From assembly GCA_039045975.1 (NCBI GenBank), contig JBCCJA010000051.1, positions 1-28,860 of the forward strand: DNA of 28,860 bases. The letters run 5' to 3'. A program made the position numbers and the translations under genes. Positions 6,531 to 18,526 of the stretch are shown here, piece after piece (the stretch's first letter is position 1; each line of letters starts with the position of its first letter). The notes beneath the pieces were generated by a model. That model was given only the letters and a program-made list of their open reading frames with translations. It had not been told where the DNA came from and did not search any database. The stretch is from JBCCJA01 sp039045975 (GTDB lineage: Bacteria; Planctomycetota; Planctomycetia; Planctomycetales; Planctomycetaceae).

Positions 6531-9173
6531 TTAAGATTTTCCTTTTGCCGCTTTTTTCTTCGCGGTCTTCTTCTTCGCCACCTTCTTCTTCACGCCGCCG
6601 CCCTTGGCGGCCTTTTCGGCCAGTAGGTTCAGGGCCTGTTCCTTGGTCACCGTTTTGATGTCGGTGCCCTTCGGCAGCGTCGCGTTGATTTTGCCGTGTT
6701 TGACGTACGCGCCGTAGCGGCCGTCGTAGATGCCGATCGGTTTGCCGTCGTCGGGGTGCTCGCCGACGACCCGCAGCGGCTCGGGGGCCGACTTCGGCTT
6801 GACCTTGCTCAGCATGTCGACGGCGGCGTCCATCGTGACGTCGAGGACGGTGTATTCGCGGCCCTCGAACTCGTACTTGTGCGTCTTCTTGTCGAAGCTG
6901 CCGTATTTTTTGTCGTGCAGCACGTAGGGGCCGTACATGCCGACGCCGGTGTTGACGACCTTGCCGGTCACCGGGTGGTGGCCGATGCGTCGCGGCAGCG
7001 CGAGCAGGTCGAGCGCGTCCTGGAACGTCAGTTCCGACGGGTTTAAGAATTTCGGGACGCTGGTCCGCTTCGGCTTCGGCTTCTCGTCGGTGACGTCGCC
7101 GAGTTGGACGTAGGTGCCGTAGGGGCCGTTCTTGACGTAGATCGGCTCGCCGGTCTCGGGGTGCTCGCCGAGGGCGGTCGGGCCTTCTTTCTTTTCCTTA
7201 ATCAGCTTCTCGGCGACCTCGTCCGACAGGTCGGCCGGGGCGACGCCGACCGGGATCGATGCCGTGACCCGTTCCTCGCCTTCGCCCGCCTCGAAGAACG
7301 GGCCGTACTTCCCGATCCGCACGTCGCGGCCGATGCCGTCGATCGTGACGGTGCACGCCTGCCGCGGGTCGATCTTTTCCTCGTTCGTCTTGACCTGCGT
7401 GTCGAGCCCGGCGTCGCCGGCGTAGAAGCGGTTTAAATAAGGCAGCCGGTCCTGTTTGCCGCGGGCGATGTCGTCGAGCTTCTGCTCCATCTCGGCCGTG
7501 AATTTATAATCGACCAGGTCGGAGAAGTTTTTCTCCAGCAGTTTATTGACCGCGACGGCGGTGAAGCTCGGGACGAGCTGGCTGCCCTGCTTCTCGACGT
7601 AGCCGCGGTTCTGGATCGTGTCGATGATCGACGCGTAGGTGCTCGGCCGGCCGACGCCCTCGGCTTCGAGGTTCTTGACGAGGCTCGCCTCGGTGAACCG
7701 GGCGGGCGGTTTCGTCTCGTGCGGGACCGGCTCGACCTTGTCGCAGCCGAGTTTCTGGCCGTCTTCGAGCGGCGGGAGGGCGGCCTCGCGGTCGTCGAGG
7801 GCGCCGTCGGGGTTGTCGGTCCCCTCGACGTAGGCGCGGAAGAAGCCGGCGAATTCGACATACCGGCCGGTCGCGCGGAACTCGGCCTCGCCGACGGCGA
7901 TCTTCGCGGTCTGGAACCTCAGCTTCGCCTCGGCCATCTGGCAGGCGACGGTCCGCTTCCAGATCAGGTCGTACAGTTTCGCGTCGGGGCCCGACAGGCC
8001 GTGCTCTTTGGCGGTCTTCATCGCCGTGCCGGCGGGGCGGATGGCCTCGTGGGCCTCCTGGGCGGCTTTGGCCTTCGTGGCGAAGATCCGCGGCTTCGGC
8101 TCGAGGAATTCTTTGCCGTAGCGGGTTTCGATCGTCTTGCGGGCGGCGGTGATCGCCTCGTTCGAGAGGGCGACCGAGTCGGTCCGCATGTAGGTGATCA
8201 GGCCCTCTTCGTAGAGCTTCTGGGCGACCTGCATCGTGCGGCGGGCCGTCAGGCTGAGCTTGCGGTTCGCCTCCTGCTGCAGCGTGCTGGTCGTGAAAGG
8301 GGCGTAGGGCTTGCGGGACTGACGTCGGGTCTCGACCTCGGCGACGGCCCAGTCGGCGGCGGCGATCTTCGCGACAAGGGCCTTCGCCTCGTCCTCGCCG
8401 AGGAGGACGACGTCGGCGTCGTCTTTGAGCTTGCCGGTCGTCTCGTCGAAGTCACGGCCCTGCGCAACGCGGGTCCCGCCGACGGAATGCAGCCCGGCGG
8501 TGAAGCCGGTCTCGCCCGCCTTCAGGTCGGCGGTCGCGTCCCAGTAGGTCGCCTTCACGAAGCGGGCCCGCTCCAACTCGCGGTCGACGAGCATCCGGAC
8601 CGCGACCGACTGCACCCGCCCGGCCGACAGCCCGGGGCCGATCTTCTTCCACAGCAGCGGGCTGAGCGTGTAGCCGTACAGCCGGTCGAGGACGCGACGC
8701 GTCTCTTGGGCCGCGACGAGGTGTTCGTCGAGCTCGCGGGTGTTGGTGACCGCCTCCTGGATCGCGCTTTTCGTGATCTCGGCGAAGACCATGCGTTTGA
8801 CGGGCACCTTCGGCTTGAGCAGCTCCAGCAGGTGCCAGCCGATCGATTCGCCCTCGCGGTCTTCGTCGGTCGCGATGAGCAGTTCGTCGCACTCCTTGAG
8901 GGCGTCTTTCAGCTCTTTGACCCGCTTCTTCTTGTCGGACGGGACGACGTAGACCGGGTCGAAGCCGTTCTCGGTGTTCACGCCGAGGCGGGACCACTTC
9001 TCTTTCTTGATCTTCTCCGGGATCTCCGAGGCCGACGACGGCAGGTCGCGGACGTGCCCGTAGCTGGCGAGGACGACGTAACTCGACCCGAGGAAACCTT
9101 GGATCTTCTTCGCCTTCGCCGGGGACTCGACGATGACGAGGGTCTTTGTTTGCGAAGCGGTTTCGGCGACCAA
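6531..9173 (-). CDS. topA: DNA topoisomerase I (type IA)
   Basis: TopA relaxes negative supercoils by cutting one strand through a 5'-phosphotyrosine. This 880-residue protein has the TOPRIM domain at the N-terminus, with Glu16 in VESPAK and Asp103/Asp105 in TDEDREGE. The LSAGRVQSVA motif lies near 182-191, and the catalytic Tyr328 is in LITYMRTDS. From about residue 600 there are four small repeats of the type GxYGxYV(K), the C-terminal topoisomerase repeats of non-enterobacterial TopA. No four-cysteine zinc fingers are present, unlike in the E. coli enzyme. The protein ends in a Lys/Ala-rich tail starting KKKVAKKKTAKKK. The start is TTG, with AGGTGG 5 nt upstream; no later ATG precedes the TOPRIM fold. 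It is divergent from the next gene. Confidence 0.97.
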   Translation of the reverse strand: MVAETASQTKTLVIVESPAKAKKIQGFLGSSYVVLASYGHVRDLPSSASEIPEKIKKEKWSRLGVNTENGFDPVYVVPSDKKKRVKELKDALKECDELLIATDEDREGESIGWHLLELLKPKVPVKRMVFAEITKSAIQEAVTNTRELDEHLVAAQETRRVLDRLYGYTLSPLLWKKIGPGLSAGRVQSVAVRMLVDRELERARFVKATYWDATADLKAGETGFTAGLHSVGGTRVAQGRDFDETTGKLKDDADVVLLGEDEAKALVAKIAAADWAVAEVETRRQSRKPYAPFTTSTLQQEANRKLSLTARRTMQVAQKLYEEGLITYMRTDSVALSNEAITAARKTIETRYGKEFLEPKPRIFATKAKAAQEAHEAIRPAGTAMKTAKEHGLSGPDAKLYDLIWKRTVACQMAEAKLRFQTAKIAVGEAEFRATGRYVEFAGFFRAYVEGTDNPDGALDDREAALPPLEDGQKLGCDKVEPVPHETKPPARFTEASLVKNLEAEGVGRPSTYASIIDTIQNRGYVEKQGSQLVPSFTAVAVNKLLEKNFSDLVDYKFTAEMEQKLDDIARGKQDRLPYLNRFYAGDAGLDTQVKTNEEKIDPRQACTVTIDGIGRDVRIGKYGPFFEAGEGEERVTASIPVGVAPADLSDEVAEKLIKEKKEGPTALGEHPETGEPIYVKNGPYGTYVQLGDVTDEKPKPKRTSVPKFLNPSELTFQDALDLLALPRRIGHHPVTGKVVNTGVGMYGPYVLHDKKYGSFDKKTHKYEFEGREYTVLDVTMDAAVDMLSKVKPKSAPEPLRVVGEHPDDGKPIGIYDGRYGAYVKHGKINATLPKGTDIKTVTKEQALNLLAEKAAKGGGVKKKVAKKKTAKKKAAKGKS

Positions 9174-9353
9174 GGTTCCACCTGTCGGGGCTCGCAGGCC
9201 CCGCTTTGCCGGTTCGGGGGGGACCGTTAGACTCCGCGGCCCGGGCCGGTCACGAAGGCCCGGAACGAGTAAAGACCGTCGGCCGGGGTGTCAAGAGGGT
9301 GCCCGCCGACCCGGACCCAGGCCGGCCCTCGGCCCCGACGCAGAGTCCCGCCG

Positions 9354-11879
9354 ATGGCCTCGCCGTTCGACGCGTTCCGTAACAACCGCCCGCTGATGGT
9401 CGCCCTGTTCGGGCTGGCCATGTTTTCGTTCGTCGCGCTCGGCGTCGCCGACCCGTCGAACGTCGGCGCGTTCATGCCGCTGATCGCGGCGATCGTCGTC
9501 GGCGGGGCGTTGTGGTACGCCAGCGGCAAGGGCGGCTGGGAGGGCTCGACGATCGCGGCCGTCGGTGCCGTGATCGGCTACACGGTTTACTCGTTCGCCC
9601 CGATGCTGCGGGTCGGGAACGCCCTCGTACTCACGAACGCCGGCGACCTCGGGCAGGCGGAACTGAACGAGCTCGGCAAAAGCCGCATCGACGCCGACCG
9701 GTTCATCGCCTTCGCCCGGCAACAGGCGATCGAAGCCGGCGCCGAGGACCTGCCCCGCTGGGAGACGTTCGGCGAAGTCACGCCGCAGAACATGGTCCGG
9801 CTGTTCCTGCTGACGGCCGAGGCCGACCGGCTCGGCGTCGCCGTCAACGACGACGACGTCAACGACTTGATCAACACGCTGACCGGCGACCGCCTGACGA
9901 AGGAGGGCTTCGACGAGGCCCGCCGCGGCGTCGGCGTGCCGGTCAACGACATCTACGGGGCGCTCCGCCGAGAAATCCGCGCCCGTCGGGCCGCGACCGC
10001 GCTGCAGCCCCGCTACGCGCCGACGCCCGACGCCCTGTGGGCCCTGCACAAGCGGGCGAACGTGCGGCAGTCGCTGGAGACGGTCGCCTTCCCGGTCGCG
10101 GCCTTCGTCGGCGACGTCGAGGACCCGTCCGAGGCCGAACTCGTCGCGTTCTTCGACGAGTACAAGAACTTTTTGCCCGAGCAACGCGGCCCCGGCGAGC
10201 CCGGCTTCCGCACGCCGCGGCAGGTACAGCTGGCCTACGTCGAGGCCGACTTCATCGACGCGCTCACCGAAGTGCCCGAGCCGTCCGCCGAAGAGATCGA
10301 AGCGTTCTACGAGGCGAATAAAGACGTCCGCTACATCGACCGCTCGACGCCGGACGACGACGCGGCCGACGCCCCCGGCGACGACGAGCCGCAGGTCGAC
10401 GCCCCCGCCCTCGGCCCGCCCGCCGCGGCCGAAGCCCCGGCAGAGACCGACGAACCCGCCGAGGACACGGCACCGGCTACTGAGGAGCCGGCCCCGACCG
10501 AAGAGCCCGCCGCCGTCGAAAAACCCGCCCCAGCCGAGTCGGAACCGACGCCGACCGAATCGCCCGCCGAAAAGCCGCCCGCCGAACCCGAGACGCCCGC
10601 TCCGGCCGAACCGGCCCCCGCCGAGCCGGCCCCCGCCGAGCCGACCCCCGGAGAGACCTCCGACCTCGGCCGCACGCCTGTCGTCGCCTTCGCCCAGGTC
10701 ACCGACGACGCCGCGGCGACCGACGCGACGGAAGACGAACCGGCCCCCGAAGCTGACGCCATTCCCGTCGACTTCACAAACATCTACCTGCCCCTCGACG
10801 ACGATCTCCGCACCGAGATCGCCGACGAACTCCGCCGCCTGCGGGCCTTCGACGTCGTCCGCGAGAAGACCGAAGCCGCCCGCGCCGCGATGGGACGGCT
10901 CGTGCTCGATGCGTTCGGCACGATCAACGCCGGCGAGCTGCAGTCGGACGACCCCACGGTGAAGGCCAAAGCTCGCGAGGCGTATCGCGAGGCGGTCCGC
11001 ACCGCGACCGACGGCCTGCGGGCCTACGCCGCGGCGAACCGACTCAGCTATGAATCGACGCCGCTGCTGTCGTTCCAGGATCTGATCACCGGCGAGACCT
11101 ACCCGATCGGGCGGGCCGTCGACCCGTCGAGCGGCTCGTTCGGCGGACGCCGGCGGACGACCGCCGAGGTCGCGTTCGGAGACCTCGGCCTGAGCACGCC
11201 GACGACCGAAGTCGTCGAAGAGCCGGGCGGCGGCACCCGCTACGCCTACTGGAAGATTGACGACCGCGAGGCCTCGATCCCAGAGCTCGACGCCGAGGGC
11301 CTCCGCGAGCAGGTCGTCGCCGCGTGGAAGTCACGCGAAGCCTTGCCGAAAGCCGAAGAACGGGCCGCCGCCTTCCTCGAAGGCGTCGCGGAAGGCACCT
11401 CCCTCCGGGACGCCGTCGCGGGCGACGCCCCACCGACCGTCACCGGGGCCGAGGGTTCGGACCCGCTCGCCGTCTCGACCACGCCGCCCTTCTCGTGGCT
11501 GCGTCGCGGCTCCGCGGCGAGTCCCTTCGGCTTCGCGATCCCGACGCTCGAACCGGGCGACGTCCCCGGCATCGGCGCCCTGCCCGACGAGGCGATGGCC
11601 GAACTGTTCGACACCCTCGACGTCGGCGGCGTGACGACGCTGACCGCCCCCGACAAATCGGCCGTCTATGTCGTCCGCGTCCGCGACCGCACGGCCCGGA
11701 CCGAGAGCGATCAGATCGCGTTGAAGCAAGACTTCATCGGCTCGGGCGTGTTCCGCTTCACGTCACCCTACGCGAGTGCCATCACCCGCACGCGGAACGA
11801 CGTCGCACAGGAGTGGCTGCTGTCCTTGGAAGACCGCTACGAAGTCCGCTCGGCCGACCCGACCCTCGTCTCGAATTAA
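9354..11879 (+). CDS. PpiD/SurA-like membrane-anchored periplasmic protein
   Basis: This 841-residue protein has hydrophobic segments near residues 14-31, 40-56 and 65-82. A large, charged, extracytoplasmic part follows and resembles the SurA N-terminal chaperone fold, for example the helices around DADRFIAFARQQAIEAG and the segment RTPRQVQLAYVEA. A Pro/Ala/Glu-rich linker (PAPAEPAPAEP and similar) spans about residues 332-433. The C-terminal region is again helical and acidic. No parvulin (rotamase) signature was found, so isomerase activity is not supported; a folding-chaperone role is an inference. The ATG at 9354 directly precedes the first membrane helix, and the longer in-frame start would add a basic, non-signal-like extension. 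A REP hairpin starts 12 nt after the stop. Confidence 0.65.
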   Translation: MASPFDAFRNNRPLMVALFGLAMFSFVALGVADPSNVGAFMPLIAAIVVGGALWYASGKGGWEGSTIAAVGAVIGYTVYSFAPMLRVGNALVLTNAGDLGQAELNELGKSRIDADRFIAFARQQAIEAGAEDLPRWETFGEVTPQNMVRLFLLTAEADRLGVAVNDDDVNDLINTLTGDRLTKEGFDEARRGVGVPVNDIYGALRREIRARRAATALQPRYAPTPDALWALHKRANVRQSLETVAFPVAAFVGDVEDPSEAELVAFFDEYKNFLPEQRGPGEPGFRTPRQVQLAYVEADFIDALTEVPEPSAEEIEAFYEANKDVRYIDRSTPDDDAADAPGDDEPQVDAPALGPPAAAEAPAETDEPAEDTAPATEEPAPTEEPAAVEKPAPAESEPTPTESPAEKPPAEPETPAPAEPAPAEPAPAEPTPGETSDLGRTPVVAFAQVTDDAAATDATEDEPAPEADAIPVDFTNIYLPLDDDLRTEIADELRRLRAFDVVREKTEAARAAMGRLVLDAFGTINAGELQSDDPTVKAKAREAYREAVRTATDGLRAYAAANRLSYESTPLLSFQDLITGETYPIGRAVDPSSGSFGGRRRTTAEVAFGDLGLSTPTTEVVEEPGGGTRYAYWKIDDREASIPELDAEGLREQVVAAWKSREALPKAEERAAAFLEGVAEGTSLRDAVAGDAPPTVTGAEGSDPLAVSTTPPFSWLRRGSAASPFGFAIPTLEPGDVPGIGALPDEAMAELFDTLDVGGVTTLTAPDKSAVYVVRVRDRTARTESDQIALKQDFIGSGVFRFTSPYASAITRTRNDVAQEWLLSLEDRYEVRSADPTLVSN

Positions 11880-11891
11880 CGACGACATCGC

Positions 11892-12009
11892 GGCGAGCCC
11901 CGGGCGTCAGCCCGGGGATGATTTCGATATCCGGTGAAAGGTACCCATTACGGGTAGCCGCGTTTCACTGTCGACCAAACCATCCGCGGGCTTACGCCCA
12001 CGGCTCGCC
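11892..12009. repeat. REP pair (BIME-like), left of the RAYT gene
   Basis: A forward REP starts at 11892 (ggcgag, then ccccgggc/gcccgggg with a gtca loop). An inverted REP ends at 12009 (its reverse complement reads ggcgagccgtgggcgtaagc). Between them are the segments gatatccggtgaaaggtacc and gtagccgcgtttca, both of which recur to the right of the RAYT gene. The forward REP could also end transcription of the preceding PpiD-like gene. The inverted REP supplies the last codons and stop of the RAYT gene. Confidence 0.85.
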
Positions 12010-12501
12010 AACATACAAAGCGAGGCACGCCGGTTGTTCGCGGACGTACCTGATCGCCGCGGCGATCGCCGCCTCGTCGGGCAACTTTCGCGTCGAACCG
12101 GAAGCGGTCCACCATTTTCGCCGACCGAATTCACGGTTCAATCGTCGGCCCGCGTAGCTTTTAAGGTCACGGAGCAACGTCTCAGGCTCCGGATCGCCGG
12201 GCACGCCGACGACGGCGTGAAAGTGATAGGCCATCACGGCCCCCGCGGCGAGAGTCCACTCGCGATACGACGAGGTCTCATAGAACTGGGCGAGGACGGC
12301 TGCGGCCTGTGGCCGGTTCAACCTGACCGCGTCGGCCTTTCGCGATTCGAACGCCGACTGCCGCAAGACGGCATGATCGGCGTCGTATCGTGTACCCGGG
12401 ACGCGACACGGCTCACGCCCGCCGACGAACCCTCGCTCGTCACCGGGCAACCAAGTGCCGTATGTCGTTGAAGTCACCAACCACCACCGATCACAAGCCA
12501 A
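11992..12501 (-). CDS. REP-associated tyrosine transposase (RAYT, Y1/HUH family)
   Basis: RAYTs are single-strand DNA transposases related to IS200/IS605 TnpA. They cut at REP hairpins and are thought to spread them. The 169-residue product opens with the typical strand WWLVTSTTYGTWLPGD, has the HUH metal motif H93-F-H95 (AYHFHAVV), and has the candidate nucleophile Tyr116 in LKSYAGRRLN. The C-terminus WWTASGS...AIRYVREQP is usual for the family. The start is taken as TTG at 12501, preceded by a purine-rich GGGGGTTAGAGAG. The open frame continues upstream, but there it only translates the REP palindrome and contains no family sequence. The last six codons and the stop lie in the left REP. The gene is compact, complete and apparently intact. 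Confidence 0.88.
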   Translation of the reverse strand: MACDRWWLVTSTTYGTWLPGDERGFVGGREPCRVPGTRYDADHAVLRQSAFESRKADAVRLNRPQAAAVLAQFYETSSYREWTLAAGAVMAYHFHAVVGVPGDPEPETLLRDLKSYAGRRLNREFGRRKWWTASGSTRKLPDEAAIAAAIRYVREQPACLALYVGEPWA

Positions 12502-12514
12502 CTCTCTAACCCCC

Positions 12515-12573
12515 GGCGAGCCCCGGGCGTCAGCCCGGGGATGATTTCGATATCCGGTGAACGGTACCCATTG
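12515..12573 (+). repeat. REP unit right of the RAYT gene (direct copy of 11892-11950)
   Basis: This segment matches 11892-11950 with one internal difference (ggtgaacgg against ggtgaaagg). It carries the hairpin ccccgggc-gtca-gcccgggg. It begins 13 nt upstream of the RAYT start codon, so the hairpin lies in the 5' leader of the transposase mRNA and could influence its translation. Confidence 0.85.
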
Positions 12574-12791
12574 CAGCAATTCGTGCTGACACGTGGCCGC
12601 GGATGAGGCCGCGAGCTTTGCGAATCGCAGGCCCACGAGCCGGCAACCGTGCTACGAGTCAGGTGGAAATGGTGTATGAATACAGCACTTCATGCTGACT
12701 CGTAGCCGCGGATGACGCCGTTCGCACTGCAAAACGCAAGCCCGCGGGCCCGGACGCGTGCTATAGATCAAATGAAAATGCTGTAGCCGCG
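12574..12791 (+). repeat. Two diverged tandem copies of a 109-bp unit
   Basis: cagcaattcgtgctgacacg at 12574 aligns with cagcacttcatgctgactcg at 12683, and the similarity continues for the whole period. Shared blocks include gccgcggatga, the palindromic core around aagcccgcgggccc, and cgtgcta. The unit is not coding. It lies between the two right-hand REP motifs and looks like an expanded REP cluster. Confidence 0.75.
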
Positions 12792-12839
12792 TTTCAAAGT
12801 TCATCCCATCCATCCGCGGGCTTACGCCCACGGCTCGCC
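12783..12839 (-). repeat. Inverted REP unit between the RAYT locus and the next gene
   Basis: gtagccgcgtttca at 12783 and the inverted REP at 12811-12839 repeat the arrangement of 11953-12009. The REP ends 4 nt from the stop codon of the minus-strand gene that follows, so its hairpin may also serve as that gene's transcript end. Confidence 0.8.
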
Positions 12840-12842
12840 TAT

Positions 12843-13952
12843 TTATTTTTTGAAGGCCGGATCGCCGATCTGCCCGCCGTTGACCAGCTTCATAACGACC
12901 ACCGTCCGGTCGGGGCGGTTGATCCCGTAGAGCAGCGGGCTGCCGTCTTCGGCCGTCGCGGTGCGGTCCCACGCGATGCCTTGGCCCGTGATGCCGGGGG
13001 CCGGCATGGTCGCGACGTGTCTAAGAATCGGCCCCGCCTTCGGCAACTCGACGACGTAGACCTCGCCCAGGTCGTGCCCCGTCACGTAGAGCCGCCCGTC
13101 GGGCCCGAAGCTCCCGCCGGAACAGCTGTGGGGCTCGAATTTTTCGACGAGGGTGCGGGGGAAGAGCCAAGATTGAATCTCATTGTTCATGTCCACTTTC
13201 GACAAGCGAGTCCAACTCGTCTCACGCCCGGTCCAACTTGTGTTCTCGGAATAGTGTGCGAAACAGGCAAATGCCTTCATCTCCATTGGAGACAACATCT
13301 CCTTATAATACGCATGCGGCTGAACCTTAAAATCTATCCATGTCAGTGACCCATCGACCGGGCCACGACTGTCGGACCGGGTGTGCTCAAGCGGATGAGT
13401 CAAAAAAAGCTCGATGGAGCTCGCACTAGGAACACGAGGAAAAGTCGAATTACATACAAGGAGTCGTCGCGGAACCTCTGCCTCCTTTGAACTGCCTTTT
13501 TCACCTCCGGGCAAATGATTCGTTCCGATTGAAATACCTTGATAGCGGGTCTGCTGCGGCGGCAGAACCACCCCCGCATTCATATGCGTCACCGGATACT
13601 CCTCACTCGCTGCCCACTCCCCAACCTTCTCCCCGGTCGCCTTGTCGTACTTCCCGATCTTCGTGTTCACGATCGCGTAGAAGTGCCCCGCGTCGACCGC
13701 CGCCGCCTGCCCCGCCTCGGCGGCGGGCCACGTCGTTACCGTCTCGAAGTACGCCCCGTATGACCCCGGCTGCTCGGCCGGACCGTGTCCGACGGGGGCA
13801 GGGGCCGGGTTCGCCGACGGCGGGGCCGCGGGGCAGAGCGACGCCGCGACCAACACCGCCGCGCCGAGCGAGGAGCGAATAGCGAGGAGCGAGCAGCCCC
13901 GGAGACGAAACCCTGTTCCCTGTTCGCCGTTCGCTGCTCGCTTCGGAGCCAC
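12843..13952 (-). CDS. Secreted protein of unknown function, possibly beta-propeller
   Basis: This protein of about 369 residues was not assigned to a named family. The first 45 residues form a long, basic, then hydrophobic signal-like sequence (LGAAVLVAASLCPAA). The mature part contains propeller-like strands such as YAIVNTKIGKYDKATGEKVG, FGPDGRLYVTGHDLGEVYVV and GIAWDRTATAEDGSPLLYG. The start is uncertain: GTG at 13952 with GGAG just upstream is preferred, because the only in-frame ATG upstream (14102) overlaps the secA start and gives an unusual extension. The central third (about 13180-13550) is noticeably poorer in G+C than both ends. A period-7 repeat tract underlies the signal-sequence codons. 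It is transcribed divergently from secA. Confidence 0.6.
   Translation of the reverse strand: MAPKRAANGEQGTGFRLRGCSLLAIRSSLGAAVLVAASLCPAAPPSANPAPAPVGHGPAEQPGSYGAYFETVTTWPAAEAGQAAAVDAGHFYAIVNTKIGKYDKATGEKVGEWAASEEYPVTHMNAGVVLPPQQTRYQGISIGTNHLPGGEKGSSKEAEVPRRLLVCNSTFPRVPSASSIELFLTHPLEHTRSDSRGPVDGSLTWIDFKVQPHAYYKEMLSPMEMKAFACFAHYSENTSWTGRETSWTRLSKVDMNNEIQSWLFPRTLVEKFEPHSCSGGSFGPDGRLYVTGHDLGEVYVVELPKAGPILRHVATMPAPGITGQGIAWDRTATAEDGSPLLYGINRPDRTVVVMKLVNGGQIGDPAFKK
13866..13938. repeat. Facing arrays of degenerate heptamers
   Basis: Four heptamers (gagcgag, gagcgaa, tagcgag, gagcgag) run from 13866 to 13893. Four more on the opposite strand sense (ccctgtt, ccctgtt, cgccgtt, cgctgct) run from 13911 to 13938. 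The two arrays are imperfect inverted copies and could pair. They overlap the presumed signal-peptide codons of the minus-strand secreted protein. A small palindrome, cggagccacaggctccg (13944-13960), follows and covers that gene's presumed ribosome site and GTG start. Confidence 0.65.
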
Positions 13953-14100
13953 AGGCTCCGATTGACCGCCACGCCAAAACGGCAGACCATGACCATCGGC
14001 ACGGGCTTCGCAACCCCCGCCGTTTGTCTGATCTTCCGGCCCGATTTCGGCCCCGCACAGGCTTTTCCGGCCCCAGTTTTCGCCAGCTTCGGACAGTGTC

Positions 14101-17694
<3,594 letters not shown>

Positions 17695-17706
17695 GGGTGC
17701 TCTTTT

Positions 17707-18264
17707 ATGAATGAACGCCAGCCCGCCGCGCCTCCTCGCAAGCTGGTGATATTCGATCTCGATGAAACGCTGTTTCACGCCGCAGAAGAACGCCTCGACC
17801 ACCCGGCTGACGCCCTCATCGGACCGTACTACGCTTACTTCCGCCCCGGGCTCGGACCGTTTTTAATTTCAATTTCTGACGATTTCGATATCGCGATCTG
17901 GTCGTCTTCCACTCAAGATTACGTCGACGCAGCAGTCTCAATCCTTGTGCCCGATTCCGTTCAAACGCGGTTTGCATGGAGCCGCACGCGATGCGTGCAG
18001 CGATACGATCCCGAGTGGCAACTTCCGTATTTCGTCAAAGACCTGAAGAAAGTCAAAAAACTGGGATACGATCTCTCGCAGGTACTCATTTGCGACGACA
18101 CACCGCAAAAGCTTGAACGCAATTACGGGAATGCCATCTACGTCAAACCGTATTACGGAGAGACCGAAGACGACGAACTCTCGAAGCTGAGACGATATCT
18201 GACAACACTTCGAGACGCCGCAGACGTGCGAAAGATCGAAAAACGCGGTTGGCGTATGAAATAA
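17707..18264 (+). CDS. FCP1/NIF-type HAD-superfamily phosphatase
   Basis: This 185-residue protein matches the small FCP1-like (NLI-interacting-factor) phosphatase domain, which removes phosphate from proteins in eukaryotes; bacterial targets are unknown. Motif I is D17-L-D19-E-T21, the nucleophile and acid. Motif II is in IWSSST (66-69), the conserved Lys is probably K111, and the closing acidic pair is D130-D131 in LICDDTPQK. The domain fills nearly the whole protein and there is no signal peptide, so it should be cytoplasmic. It begins 12 nt after the secA stop, with GAGGGTG overlapping that stop as a possible ribosome site, which suggests co-transcription. G+C drops sharply relative to secA, hinting at separate ancestry. 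Confidence 0.85.
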   Translation: MNERQPAAPPRKLVIFDLDETLFHAAEERLDHPADALIGPYYAYFRPGLGPFLISISDDFDIAIWSSSTQDYVDAAVSILVPDSVQTRFAWSRTRCVQRYDPEWQLPYFVKDLKKVKKLGYDLSQVLICDDTPQKLERNYGNAIYVKPYYGETEDDELSKLRRYLTTLRDAADVRKIEKRGWRMK

Positions 18265-18310
18265 CGTACGCCGACGGTTGGCCCGCTGCCCCGGACGACT
18301 CACCCTCATC

Positions 18311-18450
18311 GGGTGGTCCGGACCGCGTCCGGATCGCGGAGCGACAAGAGGTCACTCAATGCGGGCGATTCGTACGACGGACGCCGCGCGACGGAGCCGG
18401 CCCGAGCGTTCGGACCTCTTGTGACGGCGTCACCCGGACGCGGCCCGGAC
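18311..18450 (-). repeat. Double-hairpin dispersed element, copy 3 (inverted, diverged)
   Basis: The reverse complement aligns with the elements at 3768 and 3994. It shares gcgtccgggtgacgc, gtcacaagaggtccgaac, tcgggccggc, then acctcttgtcgct and ggtccggaccaccc. Terminal hairpins (ccggac-cgc-gtccgg) are kept and the centre is diverged. The interval 18265-18677, between two convergent genes, holds this element and the direct repeat at 18527, with no gene. Confidence 0.8.
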
Positions 18451-18526
18451 CGCTCCGTCGCGGGATTTCGGAAGCCCGAGCGGTGACGCGAGGTGACGGG
18501 CCGCGGCGACCGCACGGCCCGGCCCC

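Noticed and set aside
7719..9230. 503-residue plus-strand frame across topA
   Set aside because: It is fully antisense to the clear topA frame with no recognisable domain or ribosome site.
12502..12636. N-terminal extension of the RAYT frame
   Set aside because: It translates the REP palindrome and adjacent repeat, contains no family sequence, and a TTG with purine-rich leader lies at the family-typical start.
12574..12791. Possible CRISPR array
   Set aside because: There are only two long, diverged tandem units of 109 bp, with no short identical repeats, regular spacers or cas genes nearby.
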